Source of the DNA: Nymphaea colorata
Lineage: Eukaryota > Streptophyta > Magnoliopsida > Nymphaeales > Nymphaeaceae
Assembly (NCBI RefSeq): GCF_008831285.2
Contig: NC_045143.1
Location: 22,820,302 to 22,884,301 of the forward strand
Length of the DNA: 64,000 nucleotides
Direction of reading: 5' to 3'
The notes beneath the pieces were generated by a model. It ran no database searches. It saw only the letters and a list, made by a program, of their open reading frames with translations, and was not told the origin of the DNA. Positions 10,307-23,396 of the stretch are shown in pieces. Position 1 is the first letter of the stretch. The number at the start of each line of letters is the position of its first letter. The translations under genes were made by a program, and so were the position numbers.

Positions 10307-13300
10307 TGTCACACCCCAACCTTTTGACCCTCAAATAATTTTTTTTTCTAAACATAAAGCATTAAGGTGCGACGACACAACAATTCAAAAAGGAGGGAGC
10401 TATACCATTAAAAACAATGGGGAAAACTTTCATTTATATAACAATTTCAATTAATACAAAATTTCATCAATGTATATGACCAAAAATGCCCCAAACCATA
10501 TGATTGATGCCTAACAACAAAAAGACATCAATATTACCCAAAATACGATGCGCCAGCACTACAAACGACCCAAAACTTCCCCAGTAGGATGTGAGTGAAG
10601 TCATCCGATCAACATGCTGCCCCGGGTCCACCAGAACCTAAAAAAGAAACAACTGAAGGCTTAGCCTTCGCAGTATAACAACAAGCCAGGAAAATCTCAG
10701 ACCCTCTTAGGTAGGGTTCAAATATGAGATAATCACAATCATAACAACAAATTATTATCATATCGTGATAGGACATAGTCACATCATTTGCCAAGAAAGC
10801 CCCTCACATAGACCACGGCATGTAAAAGCTACTCAATGGCCACAATAACACAATTTCAATTCACATGCACATCATTCATATACACTTCATTTATATACTT
10901 TCATTTTCATTAACTTCAGTGAATTGACAGTTCCTGTGGGTACAAACACAGACACGTGCACACCGCAGGCAGCCTACAACTGAGAGACAACCCCCGTGGT
11001 GGCCCAGAATAGTATGGATCCATTCACCCACTGCAGCGGTAGAGCACTCATCCATAGGTGTGTGAATTCCAAAGAAAGATACTCAGCCTTCCCTAGGACA
11101 CCCAGGTTGGGAAGGCGGGAGCCCAACGCTCCAAGCACATCACACAACAGTATCCTGGGGCCTTGCACTGCCTGCACTCTGAACAGGCGAGACCAGTGGC
11201 GAAGGCGGGACAACTCTCAAACACATAGCCACATCCCACTGGCCTCTCATCTCTTATTCTTTCATTATTATCATTATAATTGTACATTCACAAAATGACT
11301 GGCTAGCTCATGAGGTTGGTATACTTCATGAGTGCACCAACACATCCAATTGCCTCCACATGATGGCCACACATATCATTACATTTTTAGCTAGCCGTCA
11401 TACTATATGGGTATAACTACCCTCCAATTCATTCATTTGCATCATTGCCCGCGGCAATGCATATACAACAAATCACAACATTCACATTCATAAGCACTCA
11501 CATCTTATCAAACACATCATTTACGTCTTTCAAAACTTAGCCAAATCCCGAAGAGTAGTCTCGATCTGTGATGGCTCGTAGTTGTCCTATGCAATTATCA
11601 TTTTATGATGCTCTCTAATGCACAATCGTGGTCGAGGAGACACTCGACTTGATACCCCACCTCATCTATCCTAAACAGTTATCAATTCAAGCATGCACAT
11701 GCAAATGCGTAACCAAAACGGGCTTTTAATAGCTTTTCAAAACAAAACTTGTCACATGACAAATCATTCGCAAAATGACTGGCTAGCTCATGAGGTTCGT
11801 TCACTTCACAAGTGCCCCAACACCTCTAATTGCCACCATACGAGGGCTACACATAATATTAACAGTCTTAGCTAGCCGTCATAACAATACGGGTACAACT
11901 ACCCTTCAATTTATTCAATTGCATCATTGCCCATGACAACGCACATGCAACAAATCACAACATTCACAATCACACACATCAGTCACATATTTCAAAACTA
12001 ATCTTATCATATATCAAATCATTTACATGCATACATACATTCAATCACATCACAATCCTAGGATCCCACGATCCTAGGAGTACACATTCACACGTTGACC
12101 CCAGGCAAGGATTTGCTTGGAATGCCACCATACCTGTCGCGCGTCCACTAAACACCTCGAACTACAACCCACGTTGCTCAAGGCCTACTTGACGTGCCCG
12201 GTGTACCTGCAACATAATCAAATGGTAAGTTTTCTACTCGTTTCGCTTTCCGATTTATACAAATCTAAAAATACAATCATTGAGGCATGTCATTGCCTCA
12301 AGAGGGCGTCGACCTGCAAAGCCCTCAAGAAAGTCTCATCCTAACCCTCGAGGTTGCCACGAACGATTAGAACTCAAAACTTGTATTTGATTTATCACAT
12401 GTATGATTCTCACTTGTTTTCCTTAGTTGAAGTGTCTTCCCCACCATAAGATTCTCAACATACAACGTACATGCACATCAATAGAAGCATATTTCTCAAG
12501 CTCCCTAAAACGATTCTAACGTTCTCCACAACAATACAATCTCTACCATGCTTCCTAATTGATTCGAAAATCAACCCATCATACTTATAAGATCATTGTA
12601 GACATGGATAATTGTCCCTCCACATGAGTCCTAGACCTTCTCCAAAAAGCAAAGTCACAAACATGCATCCCAAATCATCAATTCTAAATTCTAGCATGCT
12701 CAAACAATAATTATACATGCTCCAACAATAAATATTCGACAATTTAAGTTCCATTAAGCCTTGCTCACCTCAAATTTAGTGTCCAAACTGCCACAATATT
12801 CTTGGCAGCCACCTCAAGCATTCGATCAAGTGCCAATGCCCAAAATTGATCGCTGCCTCCACCACTAACACCTTCACTTCACTGATATAAGGGAAAGATG
12901 TGTCCCCAAACTGCGATAACCAACCAAACAGCCACCACTAAGAGAGAAAAATGAAAATGAGCTCAAGCAGAGGAGCTCGGCTGAAAGGGATTGGTTCGGT
13001 TGGGGGAGGCAGGGAACAACAAGGTTGAGGGAAGCTGGAAATGAGAGAGAGCACGAGAGGTACCAGTGGGAGGAGGATGGCGATAAGGAGAGGGAGTGCA
13101 TTGAGAGAAGAGGGTGCAAGAGAGAATGCAGAGAAAGAGGGCATGCATAGAGAGAGGGCGAGCAAAGAGGATTCAGATGGAGGGGAGAGGGCTCGAGCAG
13201 AGAGCATGGACAGAGAGAAATGTGCGGGCAGAGGGTGCTGATGGAGAGGGGAGAGGCTGCGTAGGAGGGAGGAGGAGAAGAAGGACGAGGAAGAGGTGGA

Positions 13301-13533
13301 GAGAGATCAGATGCTTACCGGTGCCACCGCCGTCGTCCTCGTCGCCGCTCTGCACCACCTCCGTCTTCTTCTTCTCGGTGTTGTGGTCGTAGCAAAGGGA
13401 GAGACGAAGAGGGGAAACGAGGGAGACGAGGGAAAGACGAGGGAGAGGAGGGCGACGTCGGGCTCCCACACTGGTGGATTCGGGTCTGGGTCTGGACCCG
13501 ATCTGGCCCACCTGCAAAAACAACGAGTGTTAC
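10307..13533 (-). mobile_element. Ty3/gypsy long LTR (3' LTR, minus sense), 3.2 kb
   Basis: On the + strand it runs from TGTCACACCCC to GAGTGTTACA; in element sense it is TGTAACACTCG...GGGGTGTGACA, the TG...CA form of gypsy LTRs. Three relatives are in the window (32581-35583, 41794-44809, 53134-57291). This copy is the most diverged. Sequence to its right (13534-13806) is the 3' end of gypsy pol on the minus strand, which fixes this as a 3' LTR. The 5-bp flank on the left is CCTAA; the partner flank is lost. GC-rich, purine-rich sequence fills about 13040-13480 (the start of the LTR in element sense). Confidence 0.85.
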
Positions 13534-13806
13534 ATCCTACCCTCCTTCAATAAAATTTCGTCCTCGAAATTTAGATCATACCTCAACGCAAGAACAGATG
13601 TGAATACTTCTTTCACATATCCTCCTCGAGTTCCCATGTGCTCTCCTTCAACCCATGGTATTGTCATTCCACTTTCACTAAATGAATTCTCTTCGTGCAA
13701 AGTACTCGCTCTCTTTGATTCACAATTCTAATAGGCTTTTCTTCCACTATCAAATCATCTTGCACTTGAATACCTTGAAAGGGTGTCTATTCTCAATTGT
13801 GGCCAG
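13534..13806 (-). pseudogene. Ty3/gypsy integrase C-terminal fragment and polypurine tract
   Basis: The minus strand reads QVQDDLIVEEKPIRIV, then RERVLCTKRIHLVKVEWQ, then NFEDEI shortly before the LTR. This is the integrase C-terminal domain of chromovirus-type gypsy elements, which usually ends with a W-x-x-E-x-x-M motif and YPxLF. The polypurine stretch GAAGGAGGGTAGGA lies directly before the LTR start. The rest of the element is absent; the left end of the homology at about 13806 is a truncation. Confidence 0.7.
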
Positions 13807-16439
13807 ATGTTGACATGCCCTTTTCAGGAATAGCAGGAATACGACCTAATCTCGTATTCTGGAGAACATCTACGTGGGGGGTAGGCCCCCAACCTTTATT
13901 TCAAAGAAAATGAGATGACATACAATCTTATCTCGTAATCAACCCACACACTTCCATCTAGGATGACAATTGCTATGCTTTTGGAATCCATAGCTGCAAA
14001 GGTATGAGAAGATGCTTGCTTCTGCTAGACCTGATTAAATTTAGTTGATCGATGACACATTTTAATATTTCACCAATTATATGTAAAGCATATGCATGCT
14101 AACCAATAATTTATTCATACACATACCTTGTTCTAGAGACTTAATGCTCTTGAAGCTTAGCATAGGTTGATATGGTTGCCACAGAATTTTTATCGTTGTG
14201 TATATAACTTTATGAGATTGATGATTGGATGTTTAAGCTGTACGTTATTTTTACAATGCAATCTTATGAGTGCATATGGACGGGTAAGGATAAGTGCACT
14301 GATGATTAGCTTATATGCGCGTGGCCACAATAATTCTTTTTATATCTCTCTGTGTGGCCATCAGAATTGTAATTATAACAAGTTAATTGGTCGATAATTT
14401 CAATTGTCTGGCCTTTTTGTGCACTTCTTGCTAGATTTCCTCATCACATTCCTGATTTTTTGACAATTTTCATGGCCTTTCAAGCACTATTTTTAGATTT
14501 TTTTATAATGCTATTTTGCATAACGCATACTCCTTAATTTATACAACTACTATCTCAAAAGTTTGTTTCTTTAATTTCTACAACTATTTGAAATGTGTGT
14601 TGCATGTCTCAGTGTGACAGTCTCGTAACTTAGGTTATCCACTGGTCTAAGATAAATTCCACAAATAAATTGGTCAGTCAACACAGGCCTTGTAGTAACT
14701 TATGCAACATTCTCCCCTTCCCCTTCTCAAGGTGTGTATCAGAAGGTTGAGCATGCAACTCCTAAATGCAGTTGATTCATGCTTCCAACAGTATATTGGT
14801 GCATGGTAGATGTCCTCCAAGTTTTAAAACTGACCTTATTCCTATCTTGTGTTGTTTATGGCAAGCTGGTAGCCTAAAAGGAACTTTTGTTGATGCAACC
14901 TCCTTTTCTAGATTATTGAAGCTAGTGGTGTTCGATAGTCGGCTGCGGAACAGTCGACAGTGGAACAACGCCCCTTCTCAAATCTATGTCTTCGCACCGG
15001 GATCACCATTGGATGCTCCAAGATGAATACACGAGCTCACAAGAGGTAGAAGCATAGGTAGTGATAGAGAAGGAGAAGAAGAAGAAAAGGAAGCAAAGGA
15101 TTGTGATTATCCGAGTTTGCTTCTATGAGGCACTAACTAGGGCAATCAACTAGTAACCCTAGACCATAGAATCACTGGACATATATAGTGCCACCTCACA
15201 GGGTTGCCCAAAGCACAGCAGGCAGTTAGGACGTGTGAGAGATTGACAGAGAGAAAAAAGGTAATGTAAATATTTGATTTTAATTGATAAAATCTTTTAT
15301 TTGAGAAATTTTTGCAAGTCAAGCTCGTAATTGCGAGTGGGCCCCCTCACAGTTACGAGATAAATGAATTTGGCTTTTGGCCAATATCCAACATTTTCTA
15401 CTTGGCCATGAAACCACGAGTTTGCTTCCACTATTTATGGATTTCTTTAATCTTTATTATGTGGTTTTCTATTCATTAGTTTTCCAGCGTAACTCAAATA
15501 TTCAGTATATTTAACATTAATTACGAGGTTTTCTTCAAAAGGTTTTACCATCGTACCATGTTAACAAAAAAAAAAAACTTAAGTCTCATGTGGACCACAA
15601 GCTTTACATATAAATCATCAAGAATTCTTTTATTAAAAATGCTGGTAACCATGTAAGAATTTCAAATGTACATGAATATACTTTTCTTGTTCAATTAATG
15701 AAATCAATCTGGATACTCTTCAACCACCTCACAAGAGGCAAACCAAGACGTTCTTAATATCGAATGACAAGACCAACTAGAAAGCTTGCAACAAGACTTG
15801 CATATGACATAGCACGTATTAGCTTTCCAACATAGTAAAGTGTATATTTAAGTGTGCCCCCACTTTTCAAATGTTTACATAGTCATCTACTAGATTGACA
15901 ATAAGCCTAATCTTTATTATGACAATATAAATGTATAGAACAACAATTCAAGTATTTTCATTTATATATAAAGGATAGAGGAGTTGGAACTCAGTTGGTT
16001 ATTTTCCTAACTGACCCATAAATAAATCCACAAGATTATCAGTGAGATCACTAATAAGCTTCAGTCGATTCATTACCAAACCGATCCTCAGTCGATTCAT
16101 TGTCTGACTGCTTATTAACATATCAAATCAACCAAACTTGATCATAAGAATCATTATACTTGTACTATTGAAATAATTCCATCTCATGCATAAAAACATT
16201 ATATACCCTACTTTTATTTGGGTATCCAATGCATATGTATTTGCAAGCATATTCTTTAATTTTTAGATCTGCATTTTGACATGCATTATAGATCTCCAAA
16301 TGTATTTGCATGGAACAAGTTAGTGTGGATCTCATTATATTCATGAGTGTTACCTTACACTGCATGGGCAAATAATGAAATCAAATTCATTTTCAAAGAA
16401 AAACTTTGCTTAGTGGCTTACTAGCATAATTAGATACAC
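13807..16439. other. unassigned DNA, no supported gene
   Basis: No recognisable domain in the open frames (for example 14167-14397 and 14766-15026). A purine-rich patch lies near 15060-15110. No LTR limits or TIRs found. Confidence 0.35.
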
Positions 16440-17840
16440 AAGTAATCAAATAAGTTAACATGTTTGGATCTAATACAAACAAGATATGGATATTTAATCA
16501 TATATCTAAATAAATATATTCACATTTAAATCAAGGTTGTATGTATGGTGGATCTTAAGCAATAAATAGATTCAATCCCAAATGCTACATGAATATAAAG
16601 ATTCAGATTATATTGGCATTGATCCAAACACAAAAAATATCATAAATGCAACTTGATATGAATTTAAAACATAAATGATCCATAGGAAGCATTATACAAC
16701 ATGATTCAACAACCATGTTTGGATCCAAACAATAGCCCAATTCTTAAGCAATGTGAAATAAAAAAAAAAATTACCTTGAGATGATGCAAGTATGTATTCA
16801 TACTAATCCATTACCCTTAAGAGAAAATAAAGTTATCATACGCTATTGCTACAAGTCTCCAAATAAAGGCATTCAAACCAATATGGATTTCAGTTCAGGA
16901 GTGTTGCATTACAGCTCTTGGGCATACATTTAAAAACAAGTTTAGCCTCAACAAAAGAGTAAATAAAGCCTTGTTCAATAACATTCTAGAATGATTAGTA
17001 GGACAACAGATATCAAATTATTATTGGATCCGAAAAGCAAACTTTATAACATATATCGAATCTAATGTAAACCTGACAAGGATTTTTAACCAACATCCAA
17101 ATAAATTATAGATCTATCATGAACCAAGCCTATTACAGGTTGCTTTATACCTCTTAGCATAACTAGCAAATAGTAATGTGAACATTCCTTTTAACTAGGA
17201 TGAACATAGTAAAATCATCTTTAGTATTTGTTTAGATAATATTCTTTCATAATGAATAAATTCATCCTTTAGCGCTCTAGTGTTACTCACATTGAATGTG
17301 TTTCAATTTTTACAATGTGGTAAAATCATTAGATTTAAAAAATCAATGCATATCATAATATGTTTAGTTTTAGTATAAACCATATATAGATCTTGAACAA
17401 AGAAGTGTAAACAAATCAAATCAGATCATGCTCCAAAAGAGTGCAACGTTTGTTGTGAGATCCAAATTCAACAGCTAAATGGATATAGAAAACAAAATTT
17501 TGGCATATCTAATATCAGCATGGACCCAAAATGACGACGAATATCTAAGAAGCAAGCATGATCATAAATATTTGACCAACATAAACAAGATATGGATTTT
17601 TAACCAATATCCAAACAAATTAAGATCTAAATATGACATGAACCAAAACTGAATATGAATATGGATCTTAAGTAACGATTAGATCTGAAGCAAAAAATCC
17701 AAATGGTTATCTAGATTTAGATCATACCAATGTGGATCCAAACACAATGATATCAACAATAGAATCAATATGTAGTTAAACAACAAAAGAGGATCCAAAT
17801 TCAAAATACAATATGAACAAGATTCAACATAATATCCTTA
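16440..17840. repeat. decayed internal repeats built on 'ATCCAAA' phrases
   Basis: At least three stretches share a similar order of phrases: ACAAGATATGGAT near 16480 and again near 17585, GATTTTTAACCAACATCC near 17085 and GATTTTTAACCAATATCC near 17600, with TGGATCCAAACA near 16705 and 17730. The repeats are too decayed for exact unit limits. They look like an old duplicated non-coding sequence, perhaps a transposon interior. No coding frame survives. Confidence 0.4.
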
Positions 17841-20471
17841 TCCAAATAAGATTTTGGTTAGTGTCAGAAACACAAAGTTTATACCGCCATTGGGTCATGC
17901 ACACACAAAATAACAAAATTGCTTAAGTATATATGCATGGTGCTAACCATTGAATCACAAATATCAGTACTTCTTTAAGATCAAATGAGTCTTTCTATGT
18001 GATGTTCTTAGTTTTTACCTAAACTTAGAGACTTATTAGTCTTCTACCAATATCCCATATTTTCTTTCCTTTTCCTTATTTTTAATTTATTATTATAAAC
18101 CAGATGCTAAGAGATCCGACCACATGCGGCATGATTATGTTTGTCCCTCAAAGCATATAAACAGTCTAGCATGTCATAAAAATTTTCAATGGAAAGAAAC
18201 CTTTAAACCGATTTATATACTATATTCATCATTGCAAATTGTTTTAGTGTATGGCTAACTTTAATAATGCATATAAATCTCGCTAGACTCAGTATCACCA
18301 TTTGCTACATATATTCTGACATGTAGGCGCAAATATACGCTCAGAAAGCAGCCAAATACTTGATGGAGCTTTTGCAGCGTAAAAAAATGCATATCAAGTC
18401 AGGAATACTCTGACAATATTCTAAAATGTCACTTAGAAGCAAGGAGATCTCAATTTTAAATTTTATAATGAGATTTACCTCCTTCATTTTCAAAGCTAAT
18501 TTTTGGAACCCTCTTTTAGCAATTTTTAACAAGTCTGAGGGTATTTCAATGCAATTTTAAATAAAAATCTGGTTTTAAACTGAATATAACTTTCTCAACC
18601 CTCTTTCTGAAAAGGTTTTTAGCAAAAATGTTGCAGAATTAATTTCCATAAAATGTGATCGTGTTTTCGCAAACACACTGATGAAGTTCAAACTCACATT
18701 CAGAACGGATCCACACCCCAACTTCTGGTTCCTGCTCTGAGTTCTAAAACTAGGCCACCAAAAAGACTCTCAAAGGTAGCACGAAGTTCTCAAGGTGGAA
18801 CACCGGTAGAGCTTACCCGTCTAGTACTGTTCAAAAAGAAGAGACATCTGGTAGAACTTCACATGACCTGGAAAATGATAGACTGCATGATAGTGCCAAT
18901 GTTCATAAGACTGGTAAGTCGGTAACATGATATTCTAGGCTTTCACCTTTGTTAAGTATAAATTATCTGCCTCTATTTGGTACCCAATTTAACTGCTTTA
19001 CGCATATACAGGTAAAAAAAATACAGAGACCTGGTTCCTGTTATACGTAGTTCTTCAACTCCTTGCACTATCCGTGTTCAGCCATGCATGCAAATTTCCA
19101 GCCAACACAAAAGAAAATTGAGAAGCCTTGCTCTAAACCCCATTAGAGGTCAACTCTTTGCAACAAGGTGTATGTTTATTCTTCTTCAGTGAAACTTGAT
19201 GCAATTTATAACAGATAAAGGTTGCTCGCTTGTTGGTGCGAGGCGTTATGAGACCCAAAGCTATATAATATTCATGAGTATTTGCTAATGAATATGAAAA
19301 GTCAAGGTAAAGGCCTTTTAACTGATAGTGTGAAAAAGAAATGTTGTATTAAGTGCTCTAAAAGGGTTAGAAAATCAAAAGTAAAACAAAAAAATATTGG
19401 CCCTCATAATTGATCGGCGTGAGCATTGCAAAAGCACCTTCCTCTCTTTGTTTATCCATTTATTAAGGTGCTTATCAAGGTTCTCCAACAGTTTGCATTT
19501 CTATCTCCTCTGGATCAAGCACTCAGGCAGGGTCTGGTTGCTACTTGGGAAAGTGGTGGCTTGGGGAAAATCATACGACATCTTGAAAAATTTCAACATA
19601 TTAACACATACAAAAGCACATAAAAGCTTGAGCATTAATTTTTTAATAAAATGTTCAAAAATAATCATGGCAGTAGTCTAGGTCCAACTTTGTCACAAGG
19701 AGTTTTTCTAGTTGAGTAGTTGAATTTGCAGGGGCATTCTGTTCTTATTTCTGCATGACATGATTACTGCTAAAGGGACATCTAATTATAGAGAAATTTG
19801 TCCTTCCTGATGTTTTTGTTAGTGCTGATGGGACTCGTTTCGTTCAAGAAATGTACATGCCCATCTTTTGGAAAGTGAAGCACTGTTTTTTTTCCTCCAT
19901 TTGAGTTGTGAACCATAGCAGAACCCTGACTATTTTCTTCTCTTAGACTCCTCTTCCCCTTCTATTAGACATTATCATTACAAGAACATTATCTTCTTTT
20001 GTCCGTCCTGTTTCCTTCTTTTTTTTTCCTTGGAGACCTAACATTGGACCAAACACCTACGCAATGAGGCTTTGGTTGTGTTTTGTAACTGATAACAATG
20101 TTATGTGTTCAAATTTTGGCTGAAATGCTTGAATGAAGCTGAAAAGGGTTTTCTCCTTCAGTTGCTTTGCCTCATTTTATTAGCATCCTCCCTTTTATTT
20201 TCAAGCAGTACAATTTCGTCTCTAAAGGGATGTACTTTGGCCAAATATTCCTTTTATAGCAAATTTCCTTTTGTTAAAAACTTTTAACTTTTGTGTGTAG
20301 AATCTGTAGATAAACTTGTGATACATGTCCTCTAGGTATGCATCCTCTTCAGATGGCTCCATGTTTAATTTGCTTCTTTAAATTTAAAGATATTGGTACT
20401 GTTTCCTGTTTCTATGGCCTCAAGGATGCATCAGAGGAACATGAAATCCTTCATTTTTCATTCTTCTTAGC
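17841..20471. other. unassigned DNA, possible host intron or exon scraps
   Basis: No gene I can name. Two stretches are more even in base composition than their surroundings: 18710-18940 and 19426-19623. The second encodes a + frame peptide containing ALRQGLVATWESGGLGKII, which looks protein-like but which I do not recognise. They may be exons of a host gene with long introns. Confidence 0.3.
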
Positions 20472-20647
20472 CTAAGTCACATGGGTGCCCCAACTATGGT
20501 GGCACACCCACATCGGCGCGGGTGATGGTGCTAGTGCGGCCCGAGATGGCGTCAAATGAATTTTGGCCATTCTGAAAAATGTTTTGGCCGAGTTTTCACT
20601 AATATATTGATTCAAGGTAACATTGATAAAAAAAAGTTTAAACAAAT

Positions 20648-20754
<107 letters not shown>

Positions 20755-20757
20755 TCT

Positions 20758-20884
20758 CGCCGCACCTACACCCGATTCTTTTTGGGACTTGCCGCATCCT
20801 GCACCCGCACCTATGTCACATGGGTGCGGGGTGCCGGTGCGGGATGCGGTAAGTTCCCAAAAAATTAGGTGCGGGTGCGGCGAA
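20758..20884. repeat. inner GC-rich inverted repeat (hairpin)
   Basis: The left half (CGCCGCACCTACACCCGATT...) and right half (...TTAGGTGCGGGTGCGGCG) are near-perfect reverse complements of about 55 bp around a short centre near 20812-20822. It lies inside the fold-back element just right of the AT tract. A related phrase, CGCACCCATGTGACATAG, recurs near 37967-37984, so this is probably its own small repeat family. Confidence 0.7.
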
Positions 20885-21115
20885 AGCATATAAATATATA
20901 TATTGTATATATACATTATTTGTTATATAAGTAATTTTATTTGTCTATATTTTTTAATTTTTTTTATCAAGGTTACCTTGAATCGATGTATCAATGAAAA
21001 CTCGACCAAAACATTTTTCAGAATGATCAAAACACATTTGACGCCATGTCAGGCCACACCAGCACCCTGGCCGAAGTGGGTGCGCCACCATAGTTGGCGC
21101 ACCCGTGTGACTTAG

Positions 21116-21740
21116 ACCCGCACCCTTGTGACTTAGACCCGCACCCATGAGACATAGGTCTTAGTGTCTTTTGTCTTTCCTTAGTTCACCTTCAGTCCGT
21201 CTTGTCTTCAGACAGGATAGAATCTTTATCTTAGCTTGCCTGTAAGCTTCTATACATTTGATTGGTGCAAGGTAGCTGGTGCCCTTGAGGTTGAATCCAT
21301 GTGAGAATTGTGTCTTTGCTGGCAATAATAATCATGAGCAATATCAAGGAGGTGAGAGAGATGAAGAGGAAAATCCACTGTGGGTAGATGACTTACAAAA
21401 TATAATGGGTCAAAGGCAGACAACGACTCTGGTACCTTATAGAATTATACAAAGAAAGCAGTAATTGCTGCTAAGAAAACCTGAAGCTGAGGTTTGGAAG
21501 AACTTTTGCAGATTATGGCTTACAAAGAGCAAATAATGGTAAAATGTGCACTCAAACAAGAGACATTAAAAAGTAAGTAATTTATTGATGAAAAATGCTT
21601 AGAACTTAGAAGAACAAATACAAGAGAGAGGCTAAACACAAAATGGCAAAATATGTGTAAGGGAGAAGCAGACTAGCTCTTGAGTTGGTTCCAACAACTA
21701 GAAATTTAGCTGTACAAAGTAGTGCGTTAAATGATTTAGA
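21116..21740. other. no supported gene
   Basis: The open frame at 21279-21464 contains EENPLWVDDLQNIMG but matches no family I can name. The first 45 bp continue the ACCCGCACCC phrase seen in the fold-back element. Confidence 0.3.
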
Positions 21741-22127
21741 ATAGCCACAAATATCGTGATATTTTTGAAAATGTCACGATATTAACGATAAAAAGAAAGA
21801 TAAAAACAGGAAAATATCATGATATATTGAAAAAACTTAAAAATGAATTTATCGCGATTTTATCATATGTTTTTTATTTCATTTTCTGTTTTTATTTTTT
21901 TCAACTTGTGTTTCATTGTTTTATTCCCTCTTGCTTTATGTTTTTAACTTGACCTCTTAAATGCAATACAATACTTATTAGTTTTTCATTTCTTGTACAT
22001 TTACCTAACATTTTTATATTTTTATTTGAAAAAAACTCTGAGATTTTTCTAAAGAGAACAACTTTGCCGATAAATACCCAAAAGAAAACCTCACTAATAA
22101 AAACCCGAGAATGATATTTGTGGCTAT
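21741..22127. mobile_element. possible MITE with 15-bp inverted ends
   Basis: ATAGCCACAAATATC at 21741-21755 is the exact reverse complement of GATATTTGTGGCTAT at 22113-22127. The interior is AT-rich with ATATCGTGATATTT/CACGATATTAACG phrases and no coding sequence. An 11-bp direct repeat GTACAAAGTAG lies outside (21712-21722 and 22129-22139), adjacent on the right but 18 bp away on the left, so the true end or target duplication is not settled. Confidence 0.4.
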
Positions 22128-22779
22128 GGTACAAAGTAGCTTCACACTTGTTTGTTATTTTAAACAATGACCCGCGTGAGGGTGTGCTGTGAGAAGCCAG
22201 AGGATTTCTCCATCCAAACTTAGACAGAAAAATCAATATTTATTTTTTATTTACGTAACAAAATAATTTTGGCAAACTGGGAGTAGATGCTGGACTTACG
22301 AAGCTTTTGCTTGCCTTCATTGTGCTGTCTCTAACATGGAAGTAGTAGGAGATAAGCTGGTTAGTCTAGTCTAGTTCAACACTGGGACTTTATTGTGTTG
22401 ATGCTCACCCATGGGAAACAGAATTTGAATGTGCATTAGGATCCCCAATGACAGTAACATAAAATGCTGCTTTTTAACTTATTTCTCTTTCCTAACTTGC
22501 TTTTTTGAACATTAATTATGATATTCTCTTTTTGTTTATTTTGATATAACAAGTGACTCCTTTACTTCATAAATTTTAAACATACATGGCTTCTTTCTCT
22601 CACCCATCCTTGCAGCTAATAAGCTAAACCTATGCTCCCAATTTTAGTTATTGAAATTTTTTATGTTCAGACCATTGATTTTATGGGACCCACCATTTTT
22701 TGGAAATTTTATGTGTTAAGGTCTACTGTCTCCAAGTGGGTTTGAGGTCGTCAAAGCCAATTATCATAAAATGGATGTA
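22128..22779. other. no supported gene
   Basis: AT-rich, no domain or repeat ends recognised. The last part leads into the integrase relic. Confidence 0.3.
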
Positions 22780-23135
22780 AAGTTCATTTAAGTATGAATG
22801 GCAAGAACTTCACAAATATGTAGGTAGCTTCCCTTCTAAGGAAGTACTCTGTGCATCACAAGTTCGCCACCATATCATCCGCAGGCCAATGAACAGGTTG
22901 AGGTGTCCAACAGAGATACTAAATGGATCTTGGAGAAAGCAGTCCAACCAAATTGAAAGAACTGGTCTGATAAACTAGATGATAAGCCTGTAGACCACAG
23001 GACCCCATTTAAACCTGTCTTGGTATGTCTCCATACCACCTTGTCTTTGGAAAGACATGTCACCTACCCACTGAATTGGATCATATAGCACATTGGGCTG
23101 TTAAGAACCTGAACTATGAATTTGCCCAGACACAG
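22780..23135 (+). pseudogene. Ty3/gypsy (Athila-like) integrase fragment
   Basis: With two or three frame changes the + strand reads HHKFAT, PYHPQANEQVEVSNRDTKW, ILEKAVQPN, then MSPYHLVFGKTCHLPTELD and HWAVKNLNYEF. This is the C-terminal half of the integrase core and the following conserved block of Athila/Tat-type gypsy elements; the E in QVEVSNRD is the last residue of the DDE triad. Everything up- and downstream of the block is missing. The right end runs into a GA microsatellite. Confidence 0.75.
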
Positions 23136-23136
23136 G

Positions 23137-23142
<6 letters not shown>

Positions 23143-23216
<74 letters not shown>
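23143..23216. repeat. (GA)n microsatellite
   Basis: About 74 bp of GA repeat with one AAAG interruption. The SLSLSL and ERERER frames over it are artefacts. Confidence 0.95.
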
Positions 23217-23219
<3 letters not shown>

Positions 23220-23396
23220 CATTAAGGGCCTGTTTGATGGCTGGAAAATAAATTTCTGAAATCAAAATTCCAGGATCATTTTGCAAGAACTAAAATTCTA
23301 GCCCTGCTTTTTCATAGTCGCCAAGATTTTTACAGTGCATTCAGGGTTCACTTGCTTCATGACATGCTGCAATCAGAGCTTTTCACAAGCATCGTT

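Noticed and set aside
12874-13553. Overlapping frames of 60-116 codons on both strands
   Set aside because: They lie in purine-rich GC-rich DNA of the gypsy LTR; Arg/Glu and Ser/Leu runs mirror each other on opposite strands.
18710-18940. Possible exon with SSKTRPPKRLSKVARSSQ
   Set aside because: Looks protein-like but I could not assign a family, and the frame needs shifts; kept only as a remark on the unassigned region.
19426-19623. Possible exon with LVATWESGGLGKIIRHLEKF
   Set aside because: No family recognised and no clear acceptor site; mentioned but not called as a gene.
23025-23286. Frames rich in ERERER or SLSLSL
   Set aside because: They cross the (GA)n tract; only the integrase homology to its left is meaningful.
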